Source of the DNA: Kitasatospora sp. CB01950
GTDB taxonomy: Bacteria > Actinomycetota > Actinomycetes > Streptomycetales > Streptomycetaceae
Direction: 5' to 3'
Length of the DNA: 64,000 nucleotides
Assembly (NCBI RefSeq): GCF_001905465.1
Contig: NZ_LISX01000004.1
Span: 124,001-188,000, forward strand
In this document: positions 7,384 through 16,200 of the stretch, piece after piece
Position numbering within the stretch: position 1 is the stretch's first letter
How the letters are laid out: every line of letters starts with the position of its first letter
The notes under the pieces: model-generated
The model's database searches: none
What the model was told of the DNA's origin: nothing
The model's input: only the letters and a program-made list of their open reading frames with translations
Position numbers and translations under genes: made by a program

Positions 7384-8238
7384 CTTGAACGCGACCTCGG
7401 CCGCGTCGGTGACGGGCCGGTAGCCGAGGCGGGGGTAGATCGCGTTGCTGACCGGGTTCGCGAGGTCCGTGTAGAGCAGGACCTCGGCCGCGCCGCGGGA
7501 CTGCGCGTGCCGGGTGGCGGCGGCCGTCAGGGCGCTCGCGTAGCCGTGGCCGCGGTCGGCGGGCGGGGTGTAGACGGGGCCGATCCGGGACATCCCGGCG
7601 ACGGCGGGGCTGGCTCCGGCGAGCGAGACCGCCCGCCCGTCCTCGGTCTCCCACAGCAGCAGGACCTCGGCGGCGATCCGCTGCTCGGCGTCGGCCGCCG
7701 GGTCGGCGGGCGGCAGGATCTCGGCCTCGACGCAGAAGTCCACCAGCCAGCGGGCGACGGTCTCCCGGTCGGCGGGCCCGGCGAGCCGGAAGCGGCCGGC
7801 GGGCGGCACCGTCGGAGGCGTCAACTCGCCCAGCCGGTACAGTCGTTCGCTCCGCTCCAAGTGCCAGTCGACGCCGGTGGCCCGGTGCCATTCGGCGGCG
7901 AAGGCCAGGGCGGTGTCGTGGTCGCCGGCCACCGTGTCGGGGTGGTCGGCGGCGTCGCCGGCGGCGAGCGTGCGGGCCAGCTCCTCGGCGGCGGCCACCG
8001 GCATCGGCCCGAGGCGCTGCCCCCACGGCGGGGTGCGCACGCAGGTGCCGGCGACCTCGCCGTCCGGGCCCTGCCACCAGCCGAAACGCGGCGGCTGCGC
8101 GCCGTACGCGTGCAGGCCGTCCCGGGTGAGGCGGTCGAGGATGGTGAGCAGCACGGTGTTCGCGACGGGGTCGGCCGCGAGGAACTCCCCGGCGGCGGCG
8201 CGGAAGTCGTCCGGTGATGTGGTCAGTGTCCAGCCCAT
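7381..8238 (-). CDS. GNAT family N-acetyltransferase
   Basis: Predicted 285-residue acetyl-CoA-dependent acetyltransferase. The C-terminal half (about 150-285) is a GNAT domain: RIGPVYTPPADRGHGYASAL carries the acetyl-CoA pyrophosphate-binding RGxGxA-like loop (RGHGYA), and VLLYTDLANPVSNAIYPRLGY is the typical motif B. The N-terminal half is probably a diverged second GNAT-like domain. The start at 8236-8238 gives MGWTLTTSPDDF with GGCAGGA upstream. It lies downstream of the DUF255 gene but a 14-bp hairpin at 8259-8296 separates them. The last three sense codons and stop are part of the tandem repeat array to its left, an unusual placement. The substrate is unknown. Confidence 0.88.
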   Translation of the reverse strand: MGWTLTTSPDDFRAAAGEFLAADPVANTVLLTILDRLTRDGLHAYGAQPPRFGWWQGPDGEVAGTCVRTPPWGQRLGPMPVAAAEELARTLAAGDAADHPDTVAGDHDTALAFAAEWHRATGVDWHLERSERLYRLGELTPPTVPPAGRFRLAGPADRETVARWLVDFCVEAEILPPADPAADAEQRIAAEVLLLWETEDGRAVSLAGASPAVAGMSRIGPVYTPPADRGHGYASALTAAATRHAQSRGAAEVLLYTDLANPVSNAIYPRLGYRPVTDAAEVAFK

Positions 8239-8258
8239 GACTCATCCTGCCCTGCGGA

Positions 8259-8296
8259 CAGTGCCGCCGACCAGCGCTTTTCGGTCGGCGGCACTG
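8259..8296 (-). terminator. Hairpin between the DUF255 and GNAT genes
   Basis: A perfect 14-bp stem, CAGTGCCGCCGACC (8259-8272) and its complement (8283-8296), encloses a 10-base loop. It sits just after the DUF255 stop (8306) and before the GNAT start (8238). There is no U-tract, so it may terminate inefficiently or attenuate read-through. Confidence 0.6.
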
Positions 8297-8305
8297 CCGT
8301 TCCGG

Positions 8306-10342
8306 TCACTTGCCGCGCAGGCGTTCGGCCAGTTCCGCGGCGTCCGCGACGGGTCGCTCGCAGACGAAGTGCCGGCAGACGTACGCGGCGGGCTTCCCGT
8401 CCAGCAGCGGGCGGCCGGCGAGCAGCGGCACCTCGGTGTCGCCGACCTCGCCGACCGCGACCACCGCGCCGGGGGCGGTGGAGCGCAGCGCCGCCAGGTG
8501 CAGCGCAGCGCGCCCGGCGTCGCCGACGGGGCCGACCACCGCGACCTCGCGCGGCCCGTCGAGCAGCGCCTCGGCGACGGCCAGCCCCCAGCCGGTGAAC
8601 CGCGGCGCGCGCGCCCCGAGCGTCGAGACGATGCCCAACGCCCGTTCGGCGGCGGTGCGGTGGCGCGCGGAGCCGGTGTACGCGGCGTAGCCGAGCAGCG
8701 CCCCGGCGGCGGCGGTCCAGCCGGACGGGACGGCGTTGTCGGTGGGGTCCTGCGGGCGGCGGATCAGCTGTTCGGCGTCGTCGGCGGTGTCGTACAGTGC
8801 GCCGGACTTCTGGTCCGCGAAGTGCAGCAGCACCAGGTCGAGGAGTTCCCCGGCGAGTTGCAGCCAGGCCGCCTCGCCGCTGACCGCGTACAGCGCGAGG
8901 AAGCCTTCGGCGGTGTCCGCGTAGTCCTCCAGCACGCCCGCGTTCGCGCCCGCGATGCCGTCCCGGGAGGTGCGCAGCAGCCGTCCCTCGGGCGTGAGGT
9001 GGACGGCGATCAGCAGGTCGGCGGCGCGCTCGGCGGCCTCGATCAGGTCGGGGCGTTCCAGCAGCGCGCCGGCCTCGGCGAGGGCGGCGATCGCCAGGCC
9101 GTTCCAGGCGGCGACCACCTTGTCGTCCCGGGCCGGGGCGGGGCGCTGCGCGCGGGCCTCGAAGAGCTGCTCGCGGATCCGCCGGTAGGCGTCCATGTTC
9201 TCGGGGTCGTGCGGGAGTTGCAGGACCGAGGTGCCGTGCTCGAAGGTGCCGGTGACGTCGAAGAGCCGCACCGCGAGGTCGGCGTCCGCCTCGCCCAGCA
9301 CCTCGGTCAGCTGCTCGGGCGTCCACGCGTAGTACGCGCCCTCGGTGGTCTTCCCGCTCGCCGGGTCCAGCGAGTCGGCGTCCAGCGCGGAGGCGAACCC
9401 GCCCTCCGGGGTGCGCAGGTCGCGCAGCAGGAAGTCGGCGGTCTCCAGCGCGACCCGGCGGGCCTGCTCGTCGCCGGTGGCGCGCCACAGGTGCAGGTAC
9501 ACCCGCAGCAGCAGCGCGTTGTCGTAAAGCATCTTCTCGAAGTGCGGGACGGTCCAGGTGGCGTCCACCGCGTACCGGGCGAACCCGCCGCCCAGCTGGT
9601 CGTAGATCCCGCCGCGGGCCATCGCCTCGCAGCTGCGCCGCACCATCTGCAGCGCGGCTTCCGAGCCCGTCCGGGCGTGGTGGCGCAGCAGGAACTCCAG
9701 CACCATCGACGGCGGGAACTTCGGCGCCCCGCCGAACCCGCCCCGCCGTTCGTCGAACGACCGGGTCAACTCCACGACCGCGCCGTGCAGTTCGGCGTCG
9801 CCGGGCGGCTGGGCGATGCCACTCCCGACCGCGTACACCGAGGCCCGCTCCGCGAGGTCCTTGCTGATCCGCGCCGCGACCTCCCCGACCTCGGCCCGCC
9901 GCCCCGTCCACGCCTTGTCCACGCCCTCCAGCACCTGCCGGAACGACGGCATCCCGTGCCGGGGCTGCGGCGGGAAGTACGTCCCGAAGTAGAACGGCTG
10001 CTTCTCGGGCGTCAGGAACACCGTCATCGGCCACCCGCCCTGCCCGGTGGCCGCCTGCACCGCCTCCATGTACACCGCGTCGACGTCCGGCCGCTCCTCC
10101 CGGTCGACCTTCACCGCGACGAACCGCTCGTTCAGGTACCCGGCGGTCTCCTCGTCCTCGAACGACTCGTGCGCCATGACGTGACACCAGTGGCAGGCCG
10201 CATACCCCACCGAGAGCAGTATGGGTACGTCCCGCCTGGCTGCCTCCGCCATCGCCTCCTCTCCCCACTCCCACCAATCCACCGGATTGGTGGCGTGCTG
10301 CTGGAGATACGGCGACTGCGCGTGGGCCAGGCGATTCACCAT
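8306..10342 (-). CDS. DUF255 thioredoxin-like domain protein (YyaL/SPATA20 family)
   Basis: Cytosolic 678-residue protein of the widespread YyaL family. Residues 1 to about 165 form the DUF255 thioredoxin-like domain with the redox pair Cys50-His-Trp-Cys53 (ACHWCHVM) and the family signature [15 protein letters not shown]. The rest is an alpha/alpha six-barrel like glycoside-handling enzymes, including [21 protein letters not shown]. Length matches the family. The start ATG at 10340-10342 fits the conserved N-terminus. Function in bacteria is unproven; a role as a disulfide-linked carbohydrate-modifying enzyme has been proposed from the fold. A truncated second copy of its first 44 codons lies at 13143-13275. 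It is divergent from the GlxA gene at 10490. Confidence 0.93.
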   Translation of the reverse strand: MVNRLAHAQSPYLQQHATNPVDWWEWGEEAMAEAARRDVPILLSVGYAACHWCHVMAHESFEDEETAGYLNERFVAVKVDREERPDVDAVYMEAVQAATGQGGWPMTVFLTPEKQPFYFGTYFPPQPRHGMPSFRQVLEGVDKAWTGRRAEVGEVAARISKDLAERASVYAVGSGIAQPPGDAELHGAVVELTRSFDERRGGFGGAPKFPPSMVLEFLLRHHARTGSEAALQMVRRSCEAMARGGIYDQLGGGFARYAVDATWTVPHFEKMLYDNALLLRVYLHLWRATGDEQARRVALETADFLLRDLRTPEGGFASALDADSLDPASGKTTEGAYYAWTPEQLTEVLGEADADLAVRLFDVTGTFEHGTSVLQLPHDPENMDAYRRIREQLFEARAQRPAPARDDKVVAAWNGLAIAALAEAGALLERPDLIEAAERAADLLIAVHLTPEGRLLRTSRDGIAGANAGVLEDYADTAEGFLALYAVSGEAAWLQLAGELLDLVLLHFADQKSGALYDTADDAEQLIRRPQDPTDNAVPSGWTAAAGALLGYAAYTGSARHRTAAERALGIVSTLGARAPRFTGWGLAVAEALLDGPREVAVVGPVGDAGRAALHLAALRSTAPGAVVAVGEVGDTEVPLLAGRPLLDGKPAAYVCRHFVCERPVADAAELAERLRGK

Positions 10343-10489
10343 GAGGGCAGTATTCCAGGCTCCCGGTGCTCTGCGGGAACGGCCCCGTCAACACGCCGAG
10401 GACGACCGGCGCGCATGACGGGCCGTCATGTCCGGATCTGACAGCAGACCGTCATTGTCGCGGCGAGCGACGCGGGTCAGGATGGACCC

Positions 10490-11470
10490 ATGTCCAGCAC
10501 CCGCCGTGTCGTCATCGCGGTCTTCCCGGGCGTCGACCTCCTCGACGTCACCGGCCCGGCCGAGGTCTTCGCCCTGACCAACCGGGAGACCGGAGGCGCC
10601 GCCGGCTACCAGGTCGAGCTCGTGGCGCGAACCCGTGGCGAGGTCGCCACGTCGGCGGGGCTGCGGCTGGTCGCGGACCTTGCCTTCGCCGAGGTGGACG
10701 GCGTGCTGGACACGCTGCTGGTCCCCGGAGCGGTCAATGCCGGCCCCGACGACCGGGCCGCCGGTTCGGACGACGTGGTGGCGTGGGTCGCCAGGGTCGC
10801 GCCGCTGGCCCGGCGGGTCGTGTCGGTGTGCACGGGCACGCACCTGCTGGCCGCCGCCGGGCTGCTCGACGGCAGGACAGCGACGACGCACTGGTCGACC
10901 GCGGCGCGGTTGGCGGCCGAGCATCCCGGGGTCACCGTCGACCCCGACCCGATCTTCGTGCGCTGCGGCAACGTGTGGACCGGCGCCGGGATCAGCTCGT
11001 GCGTGGACCTGGCACTGGCGCTGGTCGCCGAGGACCTGGGCGAGGAGGTCGCCCTGGCAGTGGCCCGGCAGCTGGTCATGTACCTCAAGCGCCCGGGCGG
11101 CCAGAGCCAGTTCTCGGCCCCGCTGAGTCGACCGCCCGCGACCCGCCGCGACATCGACGATCTGCGGATGTTCATCGTCGACCATCTGGACGGCGACCTG
11201 TCCGCCGCCGCCCTCGCGGCACGCATGTGCCTGAGCGAGCGTCACTTCGCGCGGGTCTTCCGCCAGCAGACCGGGACCACTCCGGGCGCCTACGTCGAAG
11301 CGGTGCGGGTGGAAGCGGCCCGCCGGCTCCTGGAGGACACCGACCGGACCTTGGACCAGGTCGCCGCCGAGTGCGGGCTCGGCTCGGTGGAGACGCTCCA
11401 CCGAGCGCTGCGCAAGCGGATCGGCACGACGCCCGCGGCCTACCGGCGGCGGGTCCGCACGACCGCCTGA
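10490..11470 (+). CDS. GlxA-type transcriptional regulator (DJ-1/PfpI plus AraC HTH)
   Basis: Transcription factor of 326 residues. Residues 5-180 are a DJ-1/PfpI domain with VVSVCTGTHLLAAAGLLDG at the nucleophile elbow. Residues about 225-322 are an AraC HTH: DGDLSAAALAARMCLSERHF and DQVAAECGLGSVETLHRAL are the two recognition units. The ATG at 10490 is preceded by AGGATG. It lies 172 bases upstream of the co-oriented MFS exporter at 11643 and divergent from the DUF255 gene; the exporter is the likelier target. It resembles the regulator at 928-1887 but is not a recent duplicate. Confidence 0.92.
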   Translation: MSSTRRVVIAVFPGVDLLDVTGPAEVFALTNRETGGAAGYQVELVARTRGEVATSAGLRLVADLAFAEVDGVLDTLLVPGAVNAGPDDRAAGSDDVVAWVARVAPLARRVVSVCTGTHLLAAAGLLDGRTATTHWSTAARLAAEHPGVTVDPDPIFVRCGNVWTGAGISSCVDLALALVAEDLGEEVALAVARQLVMYLKRPGGQSQFSAPLSRPPATRRDIDDLRMFIVDHLDGDLSAAALAARMCLSERHFARVFRQQTGTTPGAYVEAVRVEAARRLLEDTDRTLDQVAAECGLGSVETLHRALRKRIGTTPAAYRRRVRTTA

Positions 11471-11642
11471 CGACTTCCTCCCCCGATCCCGGTCCACCCG
11501 TGCGTGGGACGGCGATGCTCCCTGCCCGGAAGACCGTCCTCGACGACGGCGGCGAGGGCGCCCCTTGTCACTTCTCCGCCTGTCGTTTCGCTGCGCCCCA
11601 TGGCAGTTCCGCGAAACCCGTCGCCCGGAAGGTAGCCCACCC

Positions 11643-12968
11643 ATGCCCTTGCCGAAGTCGTTGCACATACTGCGAGATCGCCCCTTCCGGCTCCTGTGGA
11701 CCGCTCGCAGCATCTCCGCCATGGGCAATGCCCTGATGCCGGTGACAGTGGTCTTCGCCATCCTGCGCTCGGGCGGCAGCGCCCTGGACGTCGGTACCGT
11801 ACTGACCTGCCAAGCGGTCGGCCAGGTGGTGATGCTGCCGGTGGGCGGGGTCTGGGCGGACCGGCTGTCGCGCAAGCTCGTCCTGATGGCGACCGACGCC
11901 GTCCAGGCGGTCTGCTACGGCCTGCTCGCCGTGCTGGTGTTCCTGCACCACGCCGCGGTCTGGCAGTTCGGCGTCGCCTACACGGTGGCCGGCATGGCCT
12001 TCGCCTTCTTCACCCCGGCGTCCAGGGCTGTCGTGCCCGAGCTCGTCGATGCCGGGAACCTGCAACCGGCGAACGCCCTGCTCGGCCTGACCGACAGCAC
12101 CACCAAGGTGGTCGGTCCGGCCCTCGCCGCGCTGCTGCTGGCGGTCTCCAGTCCGGGCACTGCGATCCTGGTCGATTCCGTCAGCTTCCTGGTGAGCTTC
12201 GTGCTGGTCTCCCGGATGCACCTGTCCAGGCCGGTGGAACGGGCCGAGAAGCACCATTTCTTCGCAGAGCTGCGCGACGGTTGGGTGGTGGTGGCCCGGC
12301 GCCGCTGGTACCTGGCCAACCTGCTCGCCTGGGGCATCTGGAACTTCGCGATCGCCTTCTTCTTCGTCCTGGGACCGGTCGTGATGCAGCACGGCCATGG
12401 CGGGGCCACCGCCTGGAGCATCATCCTGATCACCGGCGCGGTGGGCTCCATCGTCGGCGGGCTGGCCGCACTGCGTTACCGGCCGCGCCGTCCGCTGGTT
12501 GTGGCCAACGCGACCGCCGTGTTCGGCATCGGCCCACTGGCCCTGCTCGCTCCCCCTGCCCCGGTGTTCGTCATCGCCGTCGGCGTGGCCGTGGCCTTCC
12601 TCATGACCGCGCTCGTCAACGAGGTCCTGGCGACTGTTCAGCAGCAGCTCTTCCCCAAGGAGATGCTGGCGCGGGTCAGTTCACTGGACTGGATGATCTC
12701 GTTCATCGCCATGCCCGCCGGCTACGCCGCCGCCGGTCCGGTCGCCGAGTTCCTCGGGACGCGCACGACACTGCTGGCCGCCGCGGCCCTCATCGGCACG
12801 CCGTGCGTGCTGCTGAACCTGCTGCCCGGCGTGCGCTCGGTCCGGCTCCTCCCCGACGGCACCATCGGCATCACCGGCGAGCGGGGCACCGCTGCGCCCC
12901 TCCCCGGGGACATCTCGGCTCCCGTTCTGACGGTCTCCACCGAAACACCCGGTTCGCCGGCTCGGTGA
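11643..12968 (+). CDS. MFS transporter (enterobactin-exporter/EntS-like)
   Basis: Integral membrane exporter of 441 residues with about 12 hydrophobic segments. The loop after TM2 has GGVWADRLSRKLVLMATD, the major facilitator motif A (GxxxDRxxRR type). The arrangement and the STTKVVGPALAALLL segment match the EntS/MFS_3 branch, which exports small molecules by proton antiport. The ATG at 11643 has GGAAGG upstream; an in-frame ATG at 11565 has no ribosome site. The C-terminal 50 residues are soluble. The preceding GlxA-type gene is the likely regulator. The substrate is unknown. Its 3' flank holds a DUF255 gene fragment. Confidence 0.9.
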   Translation: MPLPKSLHILRDRPFRLLWTARSISAMGNALMPVTVVFAILRSGGSALDVGTVLTCQAVGQVVMLPVGGVWADRLSRKLVLMATDAVQAVCYGLLAVLVFLHHAAVWQFGVAYTVAGMAFAFFTPASRAVVPELVDAGNLQPANALLGLTDSTTKVVGPALAALLLAVSSPGTAILVDSVSFLVSFVLVSRMHLSRPVERAEKHHFFAELRDGWVVVARRRWYLANLLAWGIWNFAIAFFFVLGPVVMQHGHGGATAWSIILITGAVGSIVGGLAALRYRPRRPLVVANATAVFGIGPLALLAPPAPVFVIAVGVAVAFLMTALVNEVLATVQQQLFPKEMLARVSSLDWMISFIAMPAGYAAAGPVAEFLGTRTTLLAAAALIGTPCVLLNLLPGVRSVRLLPDGTIGITGERGTAAPLPGDISAPVLTVSTETPGSPAR

Positions 12969-13142
12969 ACGGCCGATCTGCCGACTCGCGCGGCGGCCGC
13001 CGGTCGAGGTCGTCGTGCCAGTGCCGGAGCGACTCGGCCGGGTACGCCGGGTCGGTCCCGGCGGTCCACGGCGGCCCAGGCGTCGGCCGCGGGAGCCGTA
13101 CCGGGGCGAGCCGGTCCCCCCGGGGCGTCGAGGACGGCGACA

Positions 13143-13275
13143 GTGACAGCAGCACCGGCACCCCGCGCCGCTCCGCCTCGGCGAACGCGTCGGGAGACCA
13201 CTGCCACCAATCGACGGGGTTCTCGGCGTGTTGCTGGAGGTAGGGGGACGTGGCATCAGCCAGACGGTTCACCAT
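13143..13275 (-). pseudogene. Truncated DUF255 gene fragment (first 44 codons)
   Basis: The minus strand from 13275 encodes [20 protein letters not shown] and continues through VDWWQW and RRGVPVLLS. This matches the N-terminus of the DUF255 protein at 8306-10342 until just before its CHWC redox motif, after which similarity stops abruptly. The frame stays open to 12871 but the continuation (starting LSPSSTPRG) is Arg/Pro-rich and matches nothing I know. The rest of the 491-base gap 12969-13459 shows no gene. This is a decayed or rearranged paralogue rather than a copy of the neighbour, since the DNA has many synonymous differences. Confidence 0.8.
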
Positions 13276-13459
13276 GCGCGCAGGGTCTCAACCACCGCAA
13301 CGCTGCGGGCCGCACCATGCGCAAGCGGCTTCGGACCGTAGTGGATGTGCCGGTGGGCCGGTTTCCCGTCAGCACCGGAGAACACCACGCACCCTGCGAC
13401 CGAACAGTACGCTGGGCCCTGCAGCACCGGGCCCGTCGAGCCCCCGAGGAGGTACGCCG

Positions 13460-14026
13460 ATGACCGCCGGGATGGTCGCTCCTGAGTGGATGCACCAGCA
13501 GATCACCGCGGACGAGTACGACTCCTGGTCCGCGGAACAGTGCGCGGGTGTCGAGATCGTGGACGGGATGGTCGTCGTGAGCCCGAGTGCCTCCAAGCGG
13601 CACAACCGCCTGGCCCGAATCCTGGCGAACGCCCTGGATGCAGCCGCCGGTCCGGACTGGAACGCCGACACGGCCTTCGACGTCCGGTTGCAGGACGTGC
13701 CCCTCACCAACCGGCGGCCCCACGTCGTGGTCTACCGGGCCGAGACCATCGACATCACACCCACCCGCCCGGAGCACGTTCTCCTGGTCGTCGAGGTCGT
13801 GTCACCGGGTTCGGAAACCACCGACCGCATCGTGAAGGTGGATCAGTACGCCCAGGCCGGCATCGCCTTCTACTGGCGGATCGAGCAGACCGCCAACGGC
13901 GTTCCCCTCGTCTACACCTACATCCTCGACCCTGCGAGCCGGTCCTACCGCGACGCCGAACTGTTCACCGGCACGATCCGGACCGCCGCTCCGTTCGCGG
14001 TCGAGATCGACCTCACCGCGATCTGA
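13460..14026 (+). CDS. Uma2 family protein (PD-(D/E)XK nuclease fold)
   Basis: Protein of 188 residues of the Uma2/DUF820 family, a restriction-nuclease-like fold that is expanded in streptomycetes and cyanobacteria; cellular role unproven. GVEIVDGMVVVSPSASKRHN and LLVVEVVSPGSETTDRIVKVDQYAQAGIAFYW are the family blocks and contain the catalytic Glu and downstream Lys. The aspartate of the usual PDVVV strand is replaced by His here (RRPHVVVYRAE), so the metal site may be defective. The ATG at 13460 has GAGGAGG at 13446-13452. It stands alone. Family assignment is firm; activity is doubtful. Confidence 0.88.
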   Translation: MTAGMVAPEWMHQQITADEYDSWSAEQCAGVEIVDGMVVVSPSASKRHNRLARILANALDAAAGPDWNADTAFDVRLQDVPLTNRRPHVVVYRAETIDITPTRPEHVLLVVEVVSPGSETTDRIVKVDQYAQAGIAFYWRIEQTANGVPLVYTYILDPASRSYRDAELFTGTIRTAAPFAVEIDLTAI

Positions 14027-14184
14027 CTCGCACTCAGGACATGTACACGGCCTGACTTCGGGCGAGGCTGCCAGCCGGTCCTCGGCCAGGCGTCCATCTC
14101 CCCGCACCACCACTCACCATGCGTTGTCGATTCCGGCACTCACTGGAAACGCCCCGGGCCAGAACCACCCGGCGGTACATCCGG

Positions 14185-15075
14185 TCACATGCTGGTGCGG
14201 CGGCGGGGGGCGGTGAGGTCGTCGAGGTGGCGCAGGGCCCGGTCGGGCAGGTGGACGGCGGCGGCCGCGATGTTCTCGCGCAGGTGGGCGACGGAGGAGG
14301 TGCCGGGGATGAGCAGGATGGCCGGGGAGCGGTGGAGCAGCCAGGCCAGTGCCGTCTGCCGGGCGGTGACGCCGAGGTCGGCGGCGACCCGGTCCAGGGC
14401 ATCGGCCTGCAGGGAGCGGATGCCGCCCAACGGGTAGAACGGCACGTAGGCGATTCCCTGGCCGGCGCACCAGTCGACGAGCGCGTCGTCGTAGCGGGAG
14501 ACCAGGTTGTAGTGGTTCTGCACGGCGGTCACGGGGGCGATCCGCTGAGCGGCCCGGACCTGTTCGGCGCTGACGTTGCTGACGCCGAGGTGCCGGATCA
14601 GGCCCTGCTCGCGGAGTTCGGCGAGCACGGTGAAGGGATCGACGATGTCGGCGGCCGCCCTGGACCTGGTCATCCGCAGGTTGACCAGGTCCAGCGCCGG
14701 CACGTCCAGGCGGCGGAGGTTGTCGTGGACGGCCTGGACGAGTTCGCGGCGCGACAGCGCGGCGGGCCAGCCGCGGTCGGGGGTGCGGCGGGCGCCGACC
14801 TTGGTGGCAATGTGCAGATGCTCGGGGTAGGGGTGCAGGGCTTCGCGGACGAGCTCGTTGACCAGGTGGGGGCCGTAGTAGTCGCTGGTGTCGATGTGCG
14901 TGATCCCCGCCTCGACGGCGGTGCGCAGGACGGCGAGCGCCTCGGCCCGGTCGTACGGCGGGCCCCAGGCGTTCGGGCCCGCCAGCCGCATCGTGCCGTA
15001 GCCGATCCGGGTGAGCTCCAGGCCGCCGATCTTCCAGGTGCCCGAGGCGGCAACGGTCATTGTCTCCGAGGTCAT
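14185..15075 (-). CDS. Aldo/keto reductase
   Basis: NADPH-dependent oxidoreductase of 296 residues with a TIM-barrel fold. GYGTMRLAG, ITHIDTSDYYGP (catalytic Asp and Tyr), LHIATKVGARR (catalytic Lys) and the C-terminal AWLLHRSPAILLIPGTSSVAHL cofactor region are all present. The position of the catalytic His reads LDLVNLRM, as in PdxI-like and related actinobacterial reductases that replace this residue. The ATG at 15073-15075 gives the MTSETM N-terminus common to these proteins; an ATG five codons later (15060) has a better GGAG site. It is divergent from the ArsR-like regulator at 15145. Substrate unknown. Confidence 0.9.
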   Translation of the reverse strand: MTSETMTVAASGTWKIGGLELTRIGYGTMRLAGPNAWGPPYDRAEALAVLRTAVEAGITHIDTSDYYGPHLVNELVREALHPYPEHLHIATKVGARRTPDRGWPAALSRRELVQAVHDNLRRLDVPALDLVNLRMTRSRAAADIVDPFTVLAELREQGLIRHLGVSNVSAEQVRAAQRIAPVTAVQNHYNLVSRYDDALVDWCAGQGIAYVPFYPLGGIRSLQADALDRVAADLGVTARQTALAWLLHRSPAILLIPGTSSVAHLRENIAAAAVHLPDRALRHLDDLTAPRRRTSM

Positions 15076-15144
15076 GTCGGAATGATCGCGGTGCAGTACG
15101 CTGGCCGCCACTGATTCGGCCACGGGTGAATCCTGGGGGGCGCC

Positions 15145-16176
15145 ATGGTCGTTCTGGCGGAACTCGAGTTCTCGGCGAGCGATCTTGCGCAGGTGCGGTT
15201 CGCCATCTCGCCGATGTGGGAGGTCGGCCCCGGTCTCCGGCTGCTGCGCTCCGGTTCCGACCATCCCGTGCACCGGTCCTGGGTCGACCAGGTGCGGCCG
15301 CGCATGGCGGCCGTCGGCCTCGACCGGGGCTGGCTGGCCGAGTTGGTCCCGCCCAAGGGGTACGTGCCCGACTTCCTCAACCCGGCACCCGCGGGGCCGT
15401 CCCCCACACTGGCGGAGGAGCTGGCCGGAATCCTGGCCACACCGGCTGCCCGGGTGCGCATGGACCTCGACCACCTGCGGTACCACACCGGCGGCCTCAG
15501 CCCGCGGCTGCGCGCCCTGTACGCCGACCCGGAGGCCCGGCTGGCCCGGGTCACCGAGGAGATCGAGACGTACTGGGAGGTGGCGCTCGCCCCCTACTGG
15601 GCGCGGATCCAGGCCGTGCTCGACGCCGACGTCTTCCACCGGGCCCGGCAGGTCGCCGAGCACGGTACCGGCCATCTCTTCAACGACCTTCACCCTTCGG
15701 CCAGTTGGGGGGACAATGCGCTGCGGCTGGCCCGCCGGAAGCGGACTCTGAACCGGCAGACCGCAGGCACCGGGCTGCTGTTGATCCCCTCGGTCTTCAC
15801 CGGCCCCGGCCTGCGTACCCGGATCGCCCTGCCCGAACCGCCCCAACTCGCCTACCCGGCACGCGGCATCGGTACGTTGTGGGAGCCGCGGCCGGTCACC
15901 GGGACCGCCGCCACCGCCGCTGTCCTCGGCCGCTCGCGGACCCTGCTGCTGACCGAACTGGAGACGCCTGCCTCCACCACCGAACTGGCCCTGCGCACCG
16001 GGCTCTCTCCCGCCGGGGTGTCCCAGCACCTGACCGCGCTGCGCGACGCGGGACTGGTCAGTGCGCATCGGGCCGGCCGCTCGGTGCTCTACGCCCGGAC
16101 GTCCGTCGCCGACTCCCTTCTCGTCGCCGCCGGCGGCTCCGGCACAGCGCCCCCGGCCCGACCCCACCACCGCTGA
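15145..16176 (+). CDS. ArsR-like winged-helix regulator with N-terminal DUF5937-type domain
   Basis: Predicted 343-residue DNA-binding protein. The N-terminal two thirds (to about residue 250, with AELEFSASDLAQVRFAISPM) resembles the DUF5937 domain of actinobacterial regulators. Residues about 255-330 form an ArsR-type winged helix: LGRSRTLLLTELETPASTTE, LALRTGLSPAGVSQHLTALR (recognition helix) and DAGLVSAHRAGRSVLYARTS (wing). The ATG at 15145 is preceded by GGGGGG. It is divergent from the aldo/keto reductase (69-base gap), its probable target. It also lies next to the left end of the biosynthetic cluster and converges on it, so cluster control is possible but unsupported. Confidence 0.85.
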   Translation: MVVLAELEFSASDLAQVRFAISPMWEVGPGLRLLRSGSDHPVHRSWVDQVRPRMAAVGLDRGWLAELVPPKGYVPDFLNPAPAGPSPTLAEELAGILATPAARVRMDLDHLRYHTGGLSPRLRALYADPEARLARVTEEIETYWEVALAPYWARIQAVLDADVFHRARQVAEHGTGHLFNDLHPSASWGDNALRLARRKRTLNRQTAGTGLLLIPSVFTGPGLRTRIALPEPPQLAYPARGIGTLWEPRPVTGTAATAAVLGRSRTLLLTELETPASTTELALRTGLSPAGVSQHLTALRDAGLVSAHRAGRSVLYARTSVADSLLVAAGGSGTAPPARPHHR

Positions 16177-16184
16177 GGAACCCG

Positions 16185-16200
16185 GCCGGGGAACCCCGGC
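16185..16200. terminator. Short hairpin between convergent genes
   Basis: GCCGGGG (16185-16191) and CCCCGGC (16194-16200) form a 7-bp stem with a two-base gap as written, so the closing pairs must open. It separates the ArsR-like gene from the convergent flavoprotein gene. Confidence 0.35.

Noticed and set aside
9535..9537. A TAA on the plus strand inside the DUF255 gene, read as a TTA codon on the minus strand
   Set aside because: It is out of frame; the gene reads CTT-TAC there.
12871..13275. A full-length gene continuing from the DUF255 fragment
   Set aside because: Beyond codon 44 the translation is Arg/Pro-rich, matches no family and overlaps the end of the MFS gene; it is best read as a remnant.
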